Shown: piece by piece, positions 51,382-59,554 of the stretch
Layout: each line of letters begins with the position of its first letter
How positions within the stretch are numbered: the first letter of the stretch is position 1
Source of the DNA: CAVVPY01 sp963750295
Lineage (GTDB): Bacteria > Actinomycetota > Actinomycetes > Mycobacteriales > Jatrophihabitantaceae
Length of the DNA: 64,000 nucleotides
Assembly: GCA_963750295.1 (NCBI GenBank)
Contig: CAVVPY010000001.1
Span: 186,001-250,000 of the forward strand
Direction of reading: 5' to 3'
Program-made: the position numbers and the translations under genes
Notes under the pieces: generated by a model
What the model was told of the DNA's origin: nothing
Seen by the model: only the letters and a program-made list of their open reading frames with translations
Databases searched by the model: none

Positions 51382-52377
51382 TCAGTCGCGCGCGAACGCG
51401 TCCAACCCGGCCAGCACCAGGTCGACCAGCGTGCGATCGCCTTCGACAGCCGCGTCGAGGTCGTCGGGTGCGAGTCGACGGGCGGCGACCCGGCACACGT
51501 CGAACGCGTCGGCCACCACCGTCGCGTCCGGGCTGCTCGAGTCATCACCGGGATGCAGGGGGACGGTGTAGCAACCGCCGGAGGCGCCGGTGAGCACGAA
51601 GCGGACGGCGCGGCCCCGTGCCGTGGTGTCCCGGTAGGCGAGGGCGAGGGGAACCGCGGCCATCAGCCGGCCCGACAGCAGGGCCATCCGCTCTTGATCC
51701 AGCCGCGGGATCGGCCGGTCGGTCGCGAGCGAGATGTCCATGGCATGCGCCCACAGTTCGAAGGTGCGCGTGACCAGCAAGCCCGACACGGTCACCTGCA
51801 GGTCGTGGAAGGTGACGGCCCGCCGCGGGTTGCCGGTCGCGGCCGCGGCCACGACGGCGAGCGCCGACTCGTGCCACTGCTGCGCGACCGTGCGCGAATC
51901 GGCGTCGGCGAGCGCGTCGACCACCGGTCTGGTCGAGCTGACATGGTCGAGCTGCGGCGGCACGTCGTCCTGCTCGTCCAGCCATCGTGCGGACAGCCGC
52001 TCGACGCCGACGAGGTGTGCCATCAGCTCGCGCACCGTCCCGTGCTCGGTGTGCGCGGGGAGGTCCCACTCGGCCTCGGTCAGCGAGTCGAGCAGCTCAC
52101 GCAGGTCCTCGATGGTGCGGACGAAGGCATCGAGCGGACGACAGGCCCCGGCGGCATCCACCGGCCGCCCGGGCGCCCGGCGGGCGAGTGCGCTGCCGAG
52201 CACGCTCGCGCGCAGCCCGGTCGGGGGATCGAGGGTCACGCTCTCGGCCAGGGAGGCCACGGCGGTCAGGTACTCCGGCGGGAACGTGCCTGCTCGCAGT
52301 TCCGCGTCGGCCTGCTCGTCCGGGCCCAGCGCATCGAGGGCGAGCAGTGCCGCGAGTTCGTCGTCGATCGGAGTCAC
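51382..52377 (-). CDS. Fusion of anti-sigma-like N-terminus and mycothiol-dependent MDMPI domain
   Basis: Protein of 331 residues. The first 70 (DDELAALLALDALGPDEQAD and SLAESVTLDPPTGLRASVLG) resemble the sigma-binding helices of RskA/ZAS anti-sigma factors but lack the HxxxCxxC zinc site. A DinB-like MDMPI domain follows, with metal ligands H121, E207 and H211 (FELWAHAMDI). A C-terminal domain completes it. There is no transmembrane helix, so the protein is cytosolic. Its GTG overlaps the stop of the ECF sigma gene (GTGA), the usual sigma/anti-sigma arrangement. I infer a soluble regulator that could sense mycothiol or a thiol-reactive compound. Confidence 0.75.
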   Translation of the reverse strand: MTPIDDELAALLALDALGPDEQADAELRAGTFPPEYLTAVASLAESVTLDPPTGLRASVLGSALARRAPGRPVDAAGACRPLDAFVRTIEDLRELLDSLTEAEWDLPAHTEHGTVRELMAHLVGVERLSARWLDEQDDVPPQLDHVSSTRPVVDALADADSRTVAQQWHESALAVVAAAATGNPRRAVTFHDLQVTVSGLLVTRTFELWAHAMDISLATDRPIPRLDQERMALLSGRLMAAVPLALAYRDTTARGRAVRFVLTGASGGCYTVPLHPGDDSSSPDATVVADAFDVCRVAARRLAPDDLDAAVEGDRTLVDLVLAGLDAFARD

Positions 52378-52985
52378 GACATCGCCGTCCGGACCTCGTC
52401 GCCGAGTAGCGTCCGCAGTCGATTCATCGCCAGCCGCAACCGCGACTTCGCGGTGCCTTCGGGAATGTCGAGCGCCCGCGCTACCTCCTGATAGGTCAGC
52501 CCGTCGTAGTACGCGAGCTCGATCGCGACCCGTTGTTCGGCCGGGAGCCGGGCCAGGCCGGCCGCCAACCGGCGCGTGCGCCACACCTGCGTCTCGGAGT
52601 CCACGACCCCGATCTCAGGACCGTCCGTCGAGTCGTGCACCGCGCCGCCGGCCTCGGCGCGCGCCCTGCGTTCGCTGCGGCGTACCTCGTCCACGGCCCG
52701 GCGATGGGTCACAACTGCAAGGTAAGCACGGATCGAGCCGCGCAGCAGGTCGACGCGATCCGGCAGCTCCCACAGGTAGGTGAAGACCTCCTGGGTGATG
52801 TCGCGTGCAAGATACTCATCGCGCGTGACCCGGCGGGCCAGCCCATACACGAGGCTCGCATGCCGGTCGTAGACGGTTTCGAGCGCAAGCTCGTCGCCCG
52901 CCTGGATGCGGGCCAACAAGACCGCGTCGTCCGGGTCCCGGCTGACCACGGGCGTGAGGCTACGCGGATGCAGCGTCGCCGTCAT
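52374..52985 (-). CDS. ECF-type RNA polymerase sigma factor (SigK-like)
   Basis: Sigma70-family protein of 203 residues. The region 2 segment is LVYGLARRVTRDEYLARDIT, then QEVFTYLWELPDRVD and RAYLAVVTHRRAVDEVRRSE. Region 4 is LARLPAEQRVAIELAYYDGL, followed by the helix-turn-helix TYQEVARALDIPEGTAKSRL. The protein is close to the SigK/SigL-like ECF branch. ATG 52985 is chosen; a longer frame exists upstream. The downstream overlapping gene is its probable cognate regulator. A divergent FAD monooxygenase gene at 53144 is a candidate target, as is the sigma operon itself. Confidence 0.92.
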   Translation of the reverse strand: MTATLHPRSLTPVVSRDPDDAVLLARIQAGDELALETVYDRHASLVYGLARRVTRDEYLARDITQEVFTYLWELPDRVDLLRGSIRAYLAVVTHRRAVDEVRRSERRARAEAGGAVHDSTDGPEIGVVDSETQVWRTRRLAAGLARLPAEQRVAIELAYYDGLTYQEVARALDIPEGTAKSRLRLAMNRLRTLLGDEVRTAMS

Positions 52986-53018
52986 CGTCACATGGATGAT
53001 TCGCGCCGCGGCGGCGCA

Positions 53019-53077
53019 CGGATCACTAGGAAACATCCTCTTTTGCCGGGAATCACTCGGTATTTTCCGGTGATCCG
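53019..53077. promoter_or_regulatory. Divergent intergenic dyad between sigma and monooxygenase genes
   Basis: The 158 bases between the divergent sigma and FAD-monooxygenase genes contain CGGATCAC (53019-53026) and an inverted GTGATCCG (53070-53077), with an AT-richer stretch (GGAAACATCC, TTTTGCCGGGAATC) between. It looks like a two-way promoter region. I could not assign ECF -35/-10 boxes with confidence. Confidence 0.35.
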
Positions 53078-53143
53078 GCCCACGCTCCCGTGCGAAACAG
53101 CGATGACAACGACGGTGCTGTCAACACACCTCAGGGAGCGACG

Positions 53144-54526
53144 ATGGGCAAGCAGGCGCAGGACACGACACGACGCCACGCAGTGGTGATCGGTGCGAGC
53201 ATGGGTGGCCTGGTCGCCGCAGCGGCGCTCGCCAGATCGTTCGAACAGGTCACGATCCTCGAGCGGGACGCGCTCGCCGACACCCCGCAGCATCGGCGCG
53301 GCGTACCGCAGAGCAAGCACGCGCACGGCCTGCAGCCCGGTGGGGTGCGCGCGATCGACGAGTTGCTTCCGGGTGTCATGGCTGACCTGATGGCGCTGGG
53401 CATGCCGTCCGGCGACGTGACCGGTGACTGCACGTGGGTGATGGGCGGGCAGCGGTTCGCCCGCGCCGACGCCGGTATCCGCACCGTTGGCGTCACGCGG
53501 CCCTTCCTCGAGCACCAGGTCCGGGCGCGCGTGGCGGCGCTGCCCGGCGTGACGATCCGCGACGAGGTCGAGGTGCGCGGACTGCTCGCCGCCGACCCCC
53601 GGCTGGTGACGGGCGTCGAGATCGCGACGGCCGATCGGGTCGAGCGCATCGCCGCAGACCTCGTCGTCGATGCCTCGGGCAAGGTGTCCAAGCTGCCGCA
53701 GTGGTTGGCGGCACTCGGGTACGCGACGCCGGATGAGGAGAGCGTGACCTGCAAGATGGCCTACCTCAGCCGCCGGTGGCGGCTGTCGGCCACCACCGCG
53801 CACACCGACATCGTCACCGTGATCACCCCGACGGCGTCGCCGCACTTCGGGGTGGCGATCGCGCAGGAGGACGGCACCTACATCGTGACCGTCGGCGGAC
53901 TGCTCGACAGCGGGCCGCGGCGGACCGACGCCGACTACCTCGAGTTCGCGGCCAAGCTGCCCGACCCGGCCATTGCCGACCTGCTCGTCGGTGCGACACC
54001 GGTGACCGACCTGCAACCCTCGCACTTCCCGGCCAGCCGGCGGCGTCGCTACGACAAGCTTCGCTCGTTCCCAGCGGGTCTGCTGGCGCTGGGGGACTCG
54101 ATCGCGTCCTTCAACCCGATGTACGGCCAGGGCATGACCGTGGCCGCGCTGCAGGCTGTCGCACTGCGTGACATGCTCGCGCGGGGACTGCTGGACGCGC
54201 GCAAGTTCTTCCGTCGGGCACACCGCATCGAGGACGTGGCCTGGAAGATTGCCGCGTCCGGGGATCTACGCTTCGACGCGGTCGAGGGCAGCCGCACCCC
54301 GGACATGAAGCTGATGAACGCCTACCTCGACCGGTTGACGGCTGCCGCGAACACCGATCCCGTCCTCGCGCGCCAGTTCGTGCGGGTTGCCGGGTTCATG
54401 GCCGGGCCGCAGACGTTCTTCGCCCCGTCGATCCTCTGGCGGGTCCTCGTGCGCCGCGGCAAGGTGCCGACGCCCCAACCGGTCGGTGCTGTCCGCAGCG
54501 AGGCGGTCGAGAACCGCGCCGCGTGA
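53144..54526 (+). CDS. FAD-dependent monooxygenase/epoxidase-like protein
   Basis: Flavoprotein of 460 residues. The dinucleotide fold is HAVVIGASMGGLVAAAALAR, then the distinctive RRGVPQSKHAHGLQPGGVRA, and the second FAD motif is LALGDSIASFNPMYGQGMTV. The RGVPQSKHAHGL segment is typical of the LasC-like epoxidase/2-polyprenyl-hydroxylase-like family. The substrate is unknown. No polyketide or terpene genes are close, so a secondary-metabolite role is not supported. ATG 53144 follows AGGGAG. It is divergent from the sigma gene and may be in its regulon. Confidence 0.87.
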   Translation: MGKQAQDTTRRHAVVIGASMGGLVAAAALARSFEQVTILERDALADTPQHRRGVPQSKHAHGLQPGGVRAIDELLPGVMADLMALGMPSGDVTGDCTWVMGGQRFARADAGIRTVGVTRPFLEHQVRARVAALPGVTIRDEVEVRGLLAADPRLVTGVEIATADRVERIAADLVVDASGKVSKLPQWLAALGYATPDEESVTCKMAYLSRRWRLSATTAHTDIVTVITPTASPHFGVAIAQEDGTYIVTVGGLLDSGPRRTDADYLEFAAKLPDPAIADLLVGATPVTDLQPSHFPASRRRRYDKLRSFPAGLLALGDSIASFNPMYGQGMTVAALQAVALRDMLARGLLDARKFFRRAHRIEDVAWKIAASGDLRFDAVEGSRTPDMKLMNAYLDRLTAAANTDPVLARQFVRVAGFMAGPQTFFAPSILWRVLVRRGKVPTPQPVGAVRSEAVENRAA

Positions 54527-55235
54527 TCAGACGGAGCGGGCGGGCCAACCGGCGCCGGGGGTCGTGACCGGTACACGGAGGACCCGCCCGTTCCACACTG
54601 CCGTCGTCCCGATCGCGGCCGTGCCGGGCCAGTCGGCCGCGGTGACGTACAGCGCGGGGTCCGCCGTCACCGAGATCGGCCCAGACCCGGCGACCGGACA
54701 GCTCACCGGATCGGTCGATGTCGAAGGCGGTGAGCCGGTTGCGATGCGACTCGGCCACCACGAGGACCGTGCCGTCTGCCGTGATCGCCATCCCGTTCGG
54801 GAAGGCCAGCCCGTCGGCGACGGTGGTCGCGGTGCCGTCCGGCCGGATGAGTGCGACGAATCCGGCGGGCGGTTCGGGCGGTTGGCCGGACCGGGGATCG
54901 TAGCCCGCGCCGTTCACATACGCGTTGCCGCGACCGTCGACCACGATGTCGTTCCCGCCGTATCCGGTCACGGTGGACATGTCGGCGTGAACGATCAGTT
55001 CGCCGGCCGGCTCGCGGCGCAGCACGGCGTGGCGCGGCCCCGACACGAGCAGCGGCGTCCCGTCCGGCAGGAAGTCGAAGCACAGCGGCAGGGACTGGTG
55101 CCGGACGACGACCTCGATCGCGCCACGGTGATCGACAGCCAGGATCTCACCGGCGATCCAGTCGGCGAACCACAGCCGACCGCCGTGCCAGCGTGGCGAT
55201 TCCACGAGGCCCCGACCGGTGACCAGCGGCAGCAA
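54527..55235 (-). pseudogene. SMP-30/gluconolactonase-like gene, frameshifted and shortened
   Basis: The N-terminal part from TTG 55235 reads as an SMP-30 beta-propeller (TGRGLVESPRWHGGRLWFAD, GYGGNDIVVDGRGNAYVNGA, FPNGMAITADGTVLVVAESH, NRLTAFDIDRSGELSGRRVW). After ADLGDG near 54680 this frame turns into Arg-rich nonsense. The next frame instead carries a typical family C-terminus (ALYVTAADWPG, then GRVLRVPVTTPGAGWP) and stops at 54527. Roughly 55 residues normally found between these parts (the DGICIDAEG-to-metal-site segment) are absent. I read this as an internal deletion with frameshift, so the lactonase is probably inactive. Confidence 0.7.
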
Positions 55236-55237
55236 GA

Positions 55238-55861
55238 TCAGAACTTTCCGACGACCGCTCGCGCGACGAGAATCGCATTCAGTGCCGGCGCGGTGACCAC
55301 GGTCTTGATCACGACCTGGGTGGTGCCGACGCTGAACGTGCAGGCCCAGTCGGCGCCCTTGTCGTACTTGTAGAAGTCGGTCTGGTAGCACAGGCCGACG
55401 TTGCCGCGCGCGATCGTCGCTTGCTGCAGGTTCCGGCCGGCCTCGGCCAGGCGGATGAAGGCGTTGTGCGCGGAGGTCGCGTCAGCGAACCGGATCGAGG
55501 TGATCTCGATGGCCGGCTGGTTGGGTCCGGGCAGGTGCTCCGACTGCGCGAGTGGCGAGTTCTGCAGCGCGTAGAAGCGGCAGCCGACCAGCTTGCCGCC
55601 GCTGCGCAACACGGTGATCCGCGCGAGCCGCATGCCGACCTTGTCCGCCGCGGCTTGCTGCGACAGCAGCGGGCAGGCCGACACGGTCCGCGCCGTGGTG
55701 GGCCCGGTGTCGATCGGACTCGGGTTCGGGACGGGGCGGGTGGCCGTGACCGTCTCGGTCGACGTCGAGGTGCGCGGTGCCGGGGCGGTGCCCGGCGACG
55801 TGCACCCCGCGGCCACGCCGGCTGCAGCGAGCAGGGCGGCCACGGTGATCAGGCGTCTCAT
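55238..55861 (-). CDS. DUF2020-like secreted lipoprotein
   Basis: Protein of 207 residues. It has a signal peptide with lipobox AAGC (Cys20) and a Thr/Pro-rich linker. The domain (ACPLLSQQAAADKVGMRLAR, GCRFYALQNSPLAQSEH, GLCYQTDFYKYDKGADWACT) has paired cysteines that suggest disulfides outside the membrane. The pattern matches DUF2020, an actinobacterial cell-surface family of unknown role. The stop lies two bases before the start of the broken SMP-30 gene, so the two share a transcript. It is divergent from era. Confidence 0.82.
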   Translation of the reverse strand: MRRLITVAALLAAAGVAAGCTSPGTAPAPRTSTSTETVTATRPVPNPSPIDTGPTTARTVSACPLLSQQAAADKVGMRLARITVLRSGGKLVGCRFYALQNSPLAQSEHLPGPNQPAIEITSIRFADATSAHNAFIRLAEAGRNLQQATIARGNVGLCYQTDFYKYDKGADWACTFSVGTTQVVIKTVVTAPALNAILVARAVVGKF

Positions 55862-55946
55862 TCGGACGAACCTACCGTCGCTTCCTCCCGGCTTTGTCAA
55901 AGCGGGCAGGACGGGCGGGCAGGACGGGCGGGGGACGAGCGCGGAT

Positions 55947-56867
55947 ATGCCGGCTGCGAACTCTGCGAGAATCACCACCGTGGTGCATCGGTCCGGGTTC
56001 GCGTGCTTCGTCGGGCGTCCCAATGCCGGCAAGTCCACGCTGACCAACGCGCTGGTCGGGTCGAAGATCGTGATCACCAGCGACAAGCCGCAGACCACAC
56101 GCCATGCCGTCCGCGGCATGGTCAACCGTCCGGACGCGCAGCTCATCCTCGTCGACACCCCCGGCCTGCATCGGCCCCGGACACTGCTCGGCGAGCGGCT
56201 CAACGACGTCGTGCGCAGCACGCTCGCCGACGTGGACGTGGTCGGCTTCTGCGTGCCGGCCGATCAGCGCATCGGCCCGGGCGATCGGTTCATCGCCGCC
56301 GAACTGACCGGGTTGCGCTCCCCGCTGGTCGCCCTGGTCACCAAGATCGACATGGTGTCGAAGCAGCGGGTCGTCGAACAGTTGCTCGCCGTCAGCGACC
56401 TCGCCGACTTCGCCGATGTCATCCCGGTGTCGGCGGTATCGGGTACACAGGTCGATGTGGTCACCGACGTCCTGATCCGGCACCTTCCCGAAGGCCCGCC
56501 GCTCTATCCCGACGACGTCGCCACCGACAACGACACCGACACCCGGGTCGCCGAACTGATCCGCGAGGCGGCGCTCGAGGGGGTCCGGGACGAGTTGCCG
56601 CACTCGATCGCGGTGACGGTCGAAGAGACCAGGCCGATGGACGAGCGGCCCGACATCCTCGCCATCTACGCCACCATCCATCTCGAACGGCGCAGCCAGA
56701 AGGGGATCATCATCGGTCACGGTGGTGCGCGGCTTCGTGCCATCGGGACGCGCGCCCGAGGGGCCATCGAGGCGATGCTGGGCAGCCGGGTGCATCTGGA
56801 CCTGCACGTCGCCGTCGAGCAGGACTGGCAGCGCGACCCGAAGAAGCTGGACCGGTTGGGTTTCTAA
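55947..56867 (+). CDS. era: GTPase Era
   Basis: Ribosome-assembly GTPase of 306 residues. G1 is GRPNAGKS (23-30), G3 is DTPG (70-73) and G4 is TKID (132-135). The C-terminal KH domain has SQKGIIIGHGGARLRAIGTR. Era binds 16S rRNA and helps 30S maturation. ATG 55947 gives 306 residues; GTG 55980, just before VHRSGFACFVGRP, is an alternative start. The stop overlaps the MFS gene start (TAATG). Confidence 0.95.
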   Translation: MPAANSARITTVVHRSGFACFVGRPNAGKSTLTNALVGSKIVITSDKPQTTRHAVRGMVNRPDAQLILVDTPGLHRPRTLLGERLNDVVRSTLADVDVVGFCVPADQRIGPGDRFIAAELTGLRSPLVALVTKIDMVSKQRVVEQLLAVSDLADFADVIPVSAVSGTQVDVVTDVLIRHLPEGPPLYPDDVATDNDTDTRVAELIREAALEGVRDELPHSIAVTVEETRPMDERPDILAIYATIHLERRSQKGIIIGHGGARLRAIGTRARGAIEAMLGSRVHLDLHVAVEQDWQRDPKKLDRLGF

Positions 56868-58078
56868 TGCTCGAGAACTACCGTGCGGTGTTCCGCACAC
56901 CGGGTGCGACCGCGTTCGCCAGTGCTGCCTTCGTGATGCGGATGCCGATCGCGATGTTCCCGATCGGCATCGTCCTGATCATCTCGGCGCGGACCGGGCA
57001 CTACGGTTTCGCCGGCGTGCTGAGCGCGTCCTATGTCATCGGTGCCGCCGCCGGAAATCCGCTGCTCGCGCGCTGGGTCGACCGCTGGGGTCAGCGGCGG
57101 ATGTTGCTGCCCGCAACCGCCGTCACGCTGGGCGCGGTCGTGGTGCTGGCCGTGCTGCTCGAGACCGGCGCGCCCGACTGGACCCTGGTCACCCCGGCGT
57201 TCGTCGCGGGATTCACCTATTTGTCGGTCGGCTCGCTGGTGCGGGCCCGGTGGTCGCTGGTCCTCGCGGGCCGGCCAGAACTGAGCACGGCGTACTCGGT
57301 CGAATCGACCCTGGACGAGGTGATCTTCGTGCTCGGCCCGCTGATCGCCACCTTGATCGCCACGAACACCGACCCGGTGATCGTCCTCTACGTGTGCTGC
57401 GCACTGATCTGTGCCGGGGCGGTGTGGCTGGCCGCGCAGCGGGCGTCCGAGCCGCCACCGCATCCGGCCGATGCGCCGGCCCACCCCTCGGCGCTCCGCG
57501 TGCGCGGCATGCTGCTCGTGACCGTCGGCGCCGTGGCGATGGGTGCGTTGTTCGCCAGTGCCGAGGTGACCATGGTGGCCTTCTGCGGCCAGCACGGTCA
57601 CCGCGGGCTGAGCGGTCTCGTGCTCGCGATGTTCGCCGCCGGCAGCGCGCTCTCGGGCCTCGTCTACGGAGCGCGGACCTGGCCGGGCGACCTGTTGACC
57701 CGGTTCCGGACGCATTCGGTGGTCTTGGCGGTGCTGCCGGTCGTGTTCCTGGCAGCCACGAACATTCCCGTTCTCGCAGTCTGCTCGTTCGCGGTCGGGC
57801 TGGCCGTCTCGCCGACGCTGATCACCTCGTTCGGCCTGGTCGAGCGGCTGGTGCCGGTGACGTCGTTGACCGAGGGGTTGTCGTGGCTGGTGACCGGCCT
57901 AAGCCTCGGGTACGGCATCGGCTCTGCGTCGGTCGGGGGGATCGCGGACGCCCACGGTGCCCGGCTCGCGTTCTCGGTGACGATCGGCTCGGGTCTGCTG
58001 ATGGGCGCGGTGGCGGTCGCCCTGCACCGGCGCCTGCACGGTCGGGTTCTCGAACCCGGGCTGGTCGCTGTCGGCTGA
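56867..58078 (+). CDS. MFS transporter
   Basis: Membrane protein of 403 residues with about 12 hydrophobic segments, of the major facilitator superfamily. The loop 2-3 motif is LARWVDRWGQRRMLLPATAV. Conserved TM segments include LDEVIFVLGPLIATLIATNT and GLVLAMFAAGSALSGLVYGA. It resembles drug or sugar efflux members of the SET type, but the substrate is unknown. It is translationally coupled to era, an unusual partner; era normally leads straight into recO in related genomes. Confidence 0.9.
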   Translation: MLENYRAVFRTPGATAFASAAFVMRMPIAMFPIGIVLIISARTGHYGFAGVLSASYVIGAAAGNPLLARWVDRWGQRRMLLPATAVTLGAVVVLAVLLETGAPDWTLVTPAFVAGFTYLSVGSLVRARWSLVLAGRPELSTAYSVESTLDEVIFVLGPLIATLIATNTDPVIVLYVCCALICAGAVWLAAQRASEPPPHPADAPAHPSALRVRGMLLVTVGAVAMGALFASAEVTMVAFCGQHGHRGLSGLVLAMFAAGSALSGLVYGARTWPGDLLTRFRTHSVVLAVLPVVFLAATNIPVLAVCSFAVGLAVSPTLITSFGLVERLVPVTSLTEGLSWLVTGLSLGYGIGSASVGGIADAHGARLAFSVTIGSGLLMGAVAVALHRRLHGRVLEPGLVAVG

Positions 58079-58150
58079 GCCGCCGCCGCCGCGGCGCAGG
58101 CCCCCGGCTCGTCGCGCCGCGCTGTCGGGCAGCGGTGCGATGATGCACCC

Positions 58151-58912
58151 ATGCCGCTGTACCGGGACGAAGCGGTCGTGCTGCGCGTGCACAAGCTCGG
58201 CGAGGCGGACCGCATCGTCACGCTGCTCACCCGCCGGCACGGCCGGGTTCGCGCGGTCGGCAAGGGGGTGCGGCGGACGCTGTCGAAGTTCGGCGCCCGG
58301 CTCGAGCCGGGAAGTCACGTCGACATCCAGCTGCACACCAGGCTGTCCCCCGAGCAGCGTCTGCCGGGCGGCCAGCGCGGTCTCGACCTGGTGACCCAGA
58401 CCGAGTCGATCGCGTCCTACGGCGCGCAGCTGGCCAACGATTACGGGCGCTGGACGACGGTGTCGGCCATCTGCGAGACCGCCGAGCGGCTCACCGAGGA
58501 GGGCGAGCCGGCGCTGCGGCTGTACCTGCTCGTCGTCGGCGCCCTGCGCACCCTGGCCGAGCGCGTGCACGAGCCGGGGCTCGTCCTCGACGCCTTCTTC
58601 GTCCGGGCGATGTCACTGGCCGGGTGGGAGCCGGCCCTGGACGAGTGCGCGTCGTGCTCGGCCCCCGGCCCGCACGCCGCCTTCCATGTTTCGGCCGGCG
58701 GTGCCGTGTGCGAGCGGTGCCGGCCACCGGGATCCTCGCGTCCGCAGCGAGCGACGTTCACGCTGATGCGCGCGTTGCTCGACGGTGACTGGACGATCGC
58801 CGACGCGAGTACCGGTGAGGTGCGACGCGAGGCGAGCGGGCTGCTCGCCGCGCACCTGCAGTGGCACCTCGAACGGGGCCTGCGCTCGCTACCGCTCGTC
58901 GACCGGGCCTGA
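58151..58912 (+). CDS. recO: DNA repair protein RecO
   Basis: Protein of 253 residues. The N-terminal OB fold starts MPLYRDEAVVLRVHKLGEAD. The C-terminal zinc site has C166, C169, C187 and C190 (CASCS and CERCR). RecO works with RecR and RecF in loading RecA onto gapped DNA. Length and cysteine spacing fit the actinobacterial form. It lies downstream of era and the MFS gene, and the next gene on the other strand ends 13 bases later. Confidence 0.94.
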   Translation: MPLYRDEAVVLRVHKLGEADRIVTLLTRRHGRVRAVGKGVRRTLSKFGARLEPGSHVDIQLHTRLSPEQRLPGGQRGLDLVTQTESIASYGAQLANDYGRWTTVSAICETAERLTEEGEPALRLYLLVVGALRTLAERVHEPGLVLDAFFVRAMSLAGWEPALDECASCSAPGPHAAFHVSAGGAVCERCRPPGSSRPQRATFTLMRALLDGDWTIADASTGEVRREASGLLAAHLQWHLERGLRSLPLVDRA

Positions 58913-58924
58913 CCGACCCGAGGC

Positions 58925-59437
58925 TCAGCAGCCGCAGCTGTAGTAGGTGATGTCCCAGTGGCTGCCCTCGTCGCAGTAGAGGTTGCCCGATGGGGCCTGC
59001 CACTGCGGGTAGCCGTCGCTGCGCAGCCCGATGTAGGTGAAGTGGTTCTTGATGTAGTTGCCGATGCAGGTGTACTTCGAGATGTCGATCTTGTAGCCGT
59101 TCCAGTGGCTGTAGGTGCCGCTGGCGTGGCCGACCTCGGTGCCCCCGGTGATGTTGACCGCGCACCCGCTCGCGTTGTGCAGCGTGATCGCTCCCGAGAC
59201 CGTGGCCTGGTTGATCTGCTCGTAGGACGTGCACGTCGAGTTGTACCGGTCGGTGCAGCCGCCCGAGGACGAGTGCGTGATGCCGGCCCCGCCCAGTTGG
59301 CTCTGCGCCTGCGACTGGGTCAGCTTGGTGACGGCCAATGCGGACGGGGCACCGATCGCGAAGGCGACGGTCGTGGTCGCGGTGGCGACGAGGGTGAGCA
59401 GCATGGCGCGCAGTCGGCGCGGTGATGAAGTAGGCAT
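58925..59437 (-). CDS. Small secreted protein with M15/hedgehog-like metal motif
   Basis: Secreted protein of 170 residues with a signal peptide (MLLTLVATATTTVAFAIG, then cleavage after PSALA). The mature part is rich in Cys and Gly. ITGGTEVGHASGTYSHWNGY, then KIDIS, gives H111-x6-D118, and the C-terminus has EGSHWDITYY with E157 and H160. This HxxxxxxD plus ExxH arrangement is that of M15/VanY-type DD-peptidases and hedgehog-fold proteins. A cell-wall or secreted peptidase role is inferred. Six or more cysteines suggest disulfides. It interrupts the recO-uppS order on the opposite strand. Confidence 0.6.
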   Translation of the reverse strand: MPTSSPRRLRAMLLTLVATATTTVAFAIGAPSALAVTKLTQSQAQSQLGGAGITHSSSGGCTDRYNSTCTSYEQINQATVSGAITLHNASGCAVNITGGTEVGHASGTYSHWNGYKIDISKYTCIGNYIKNHFTYIGLRSDGYPQWQAPSGNLYCDEGSHWDITYYSCGC

Positions 59438-59554
59438 GCCCGGACCTTAGCCCTGAATCCCATCAAATGGGACGTATCAGCTCAAGCTGAGAAGCATGCC
59501 CGGGCCTGCCGGACGTGATCGATGGTGCGGGGACAGCCGGGATAATCTGACGCG

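Noticed and set aside
53144..54526. LasC-like epoxidase as part of a polyether or other biosynthetic cluster
   Set aside because: No polyketide, terpene or tailoring genes are nearby; neighbours are a sigma operon and a broken lactonase gene.
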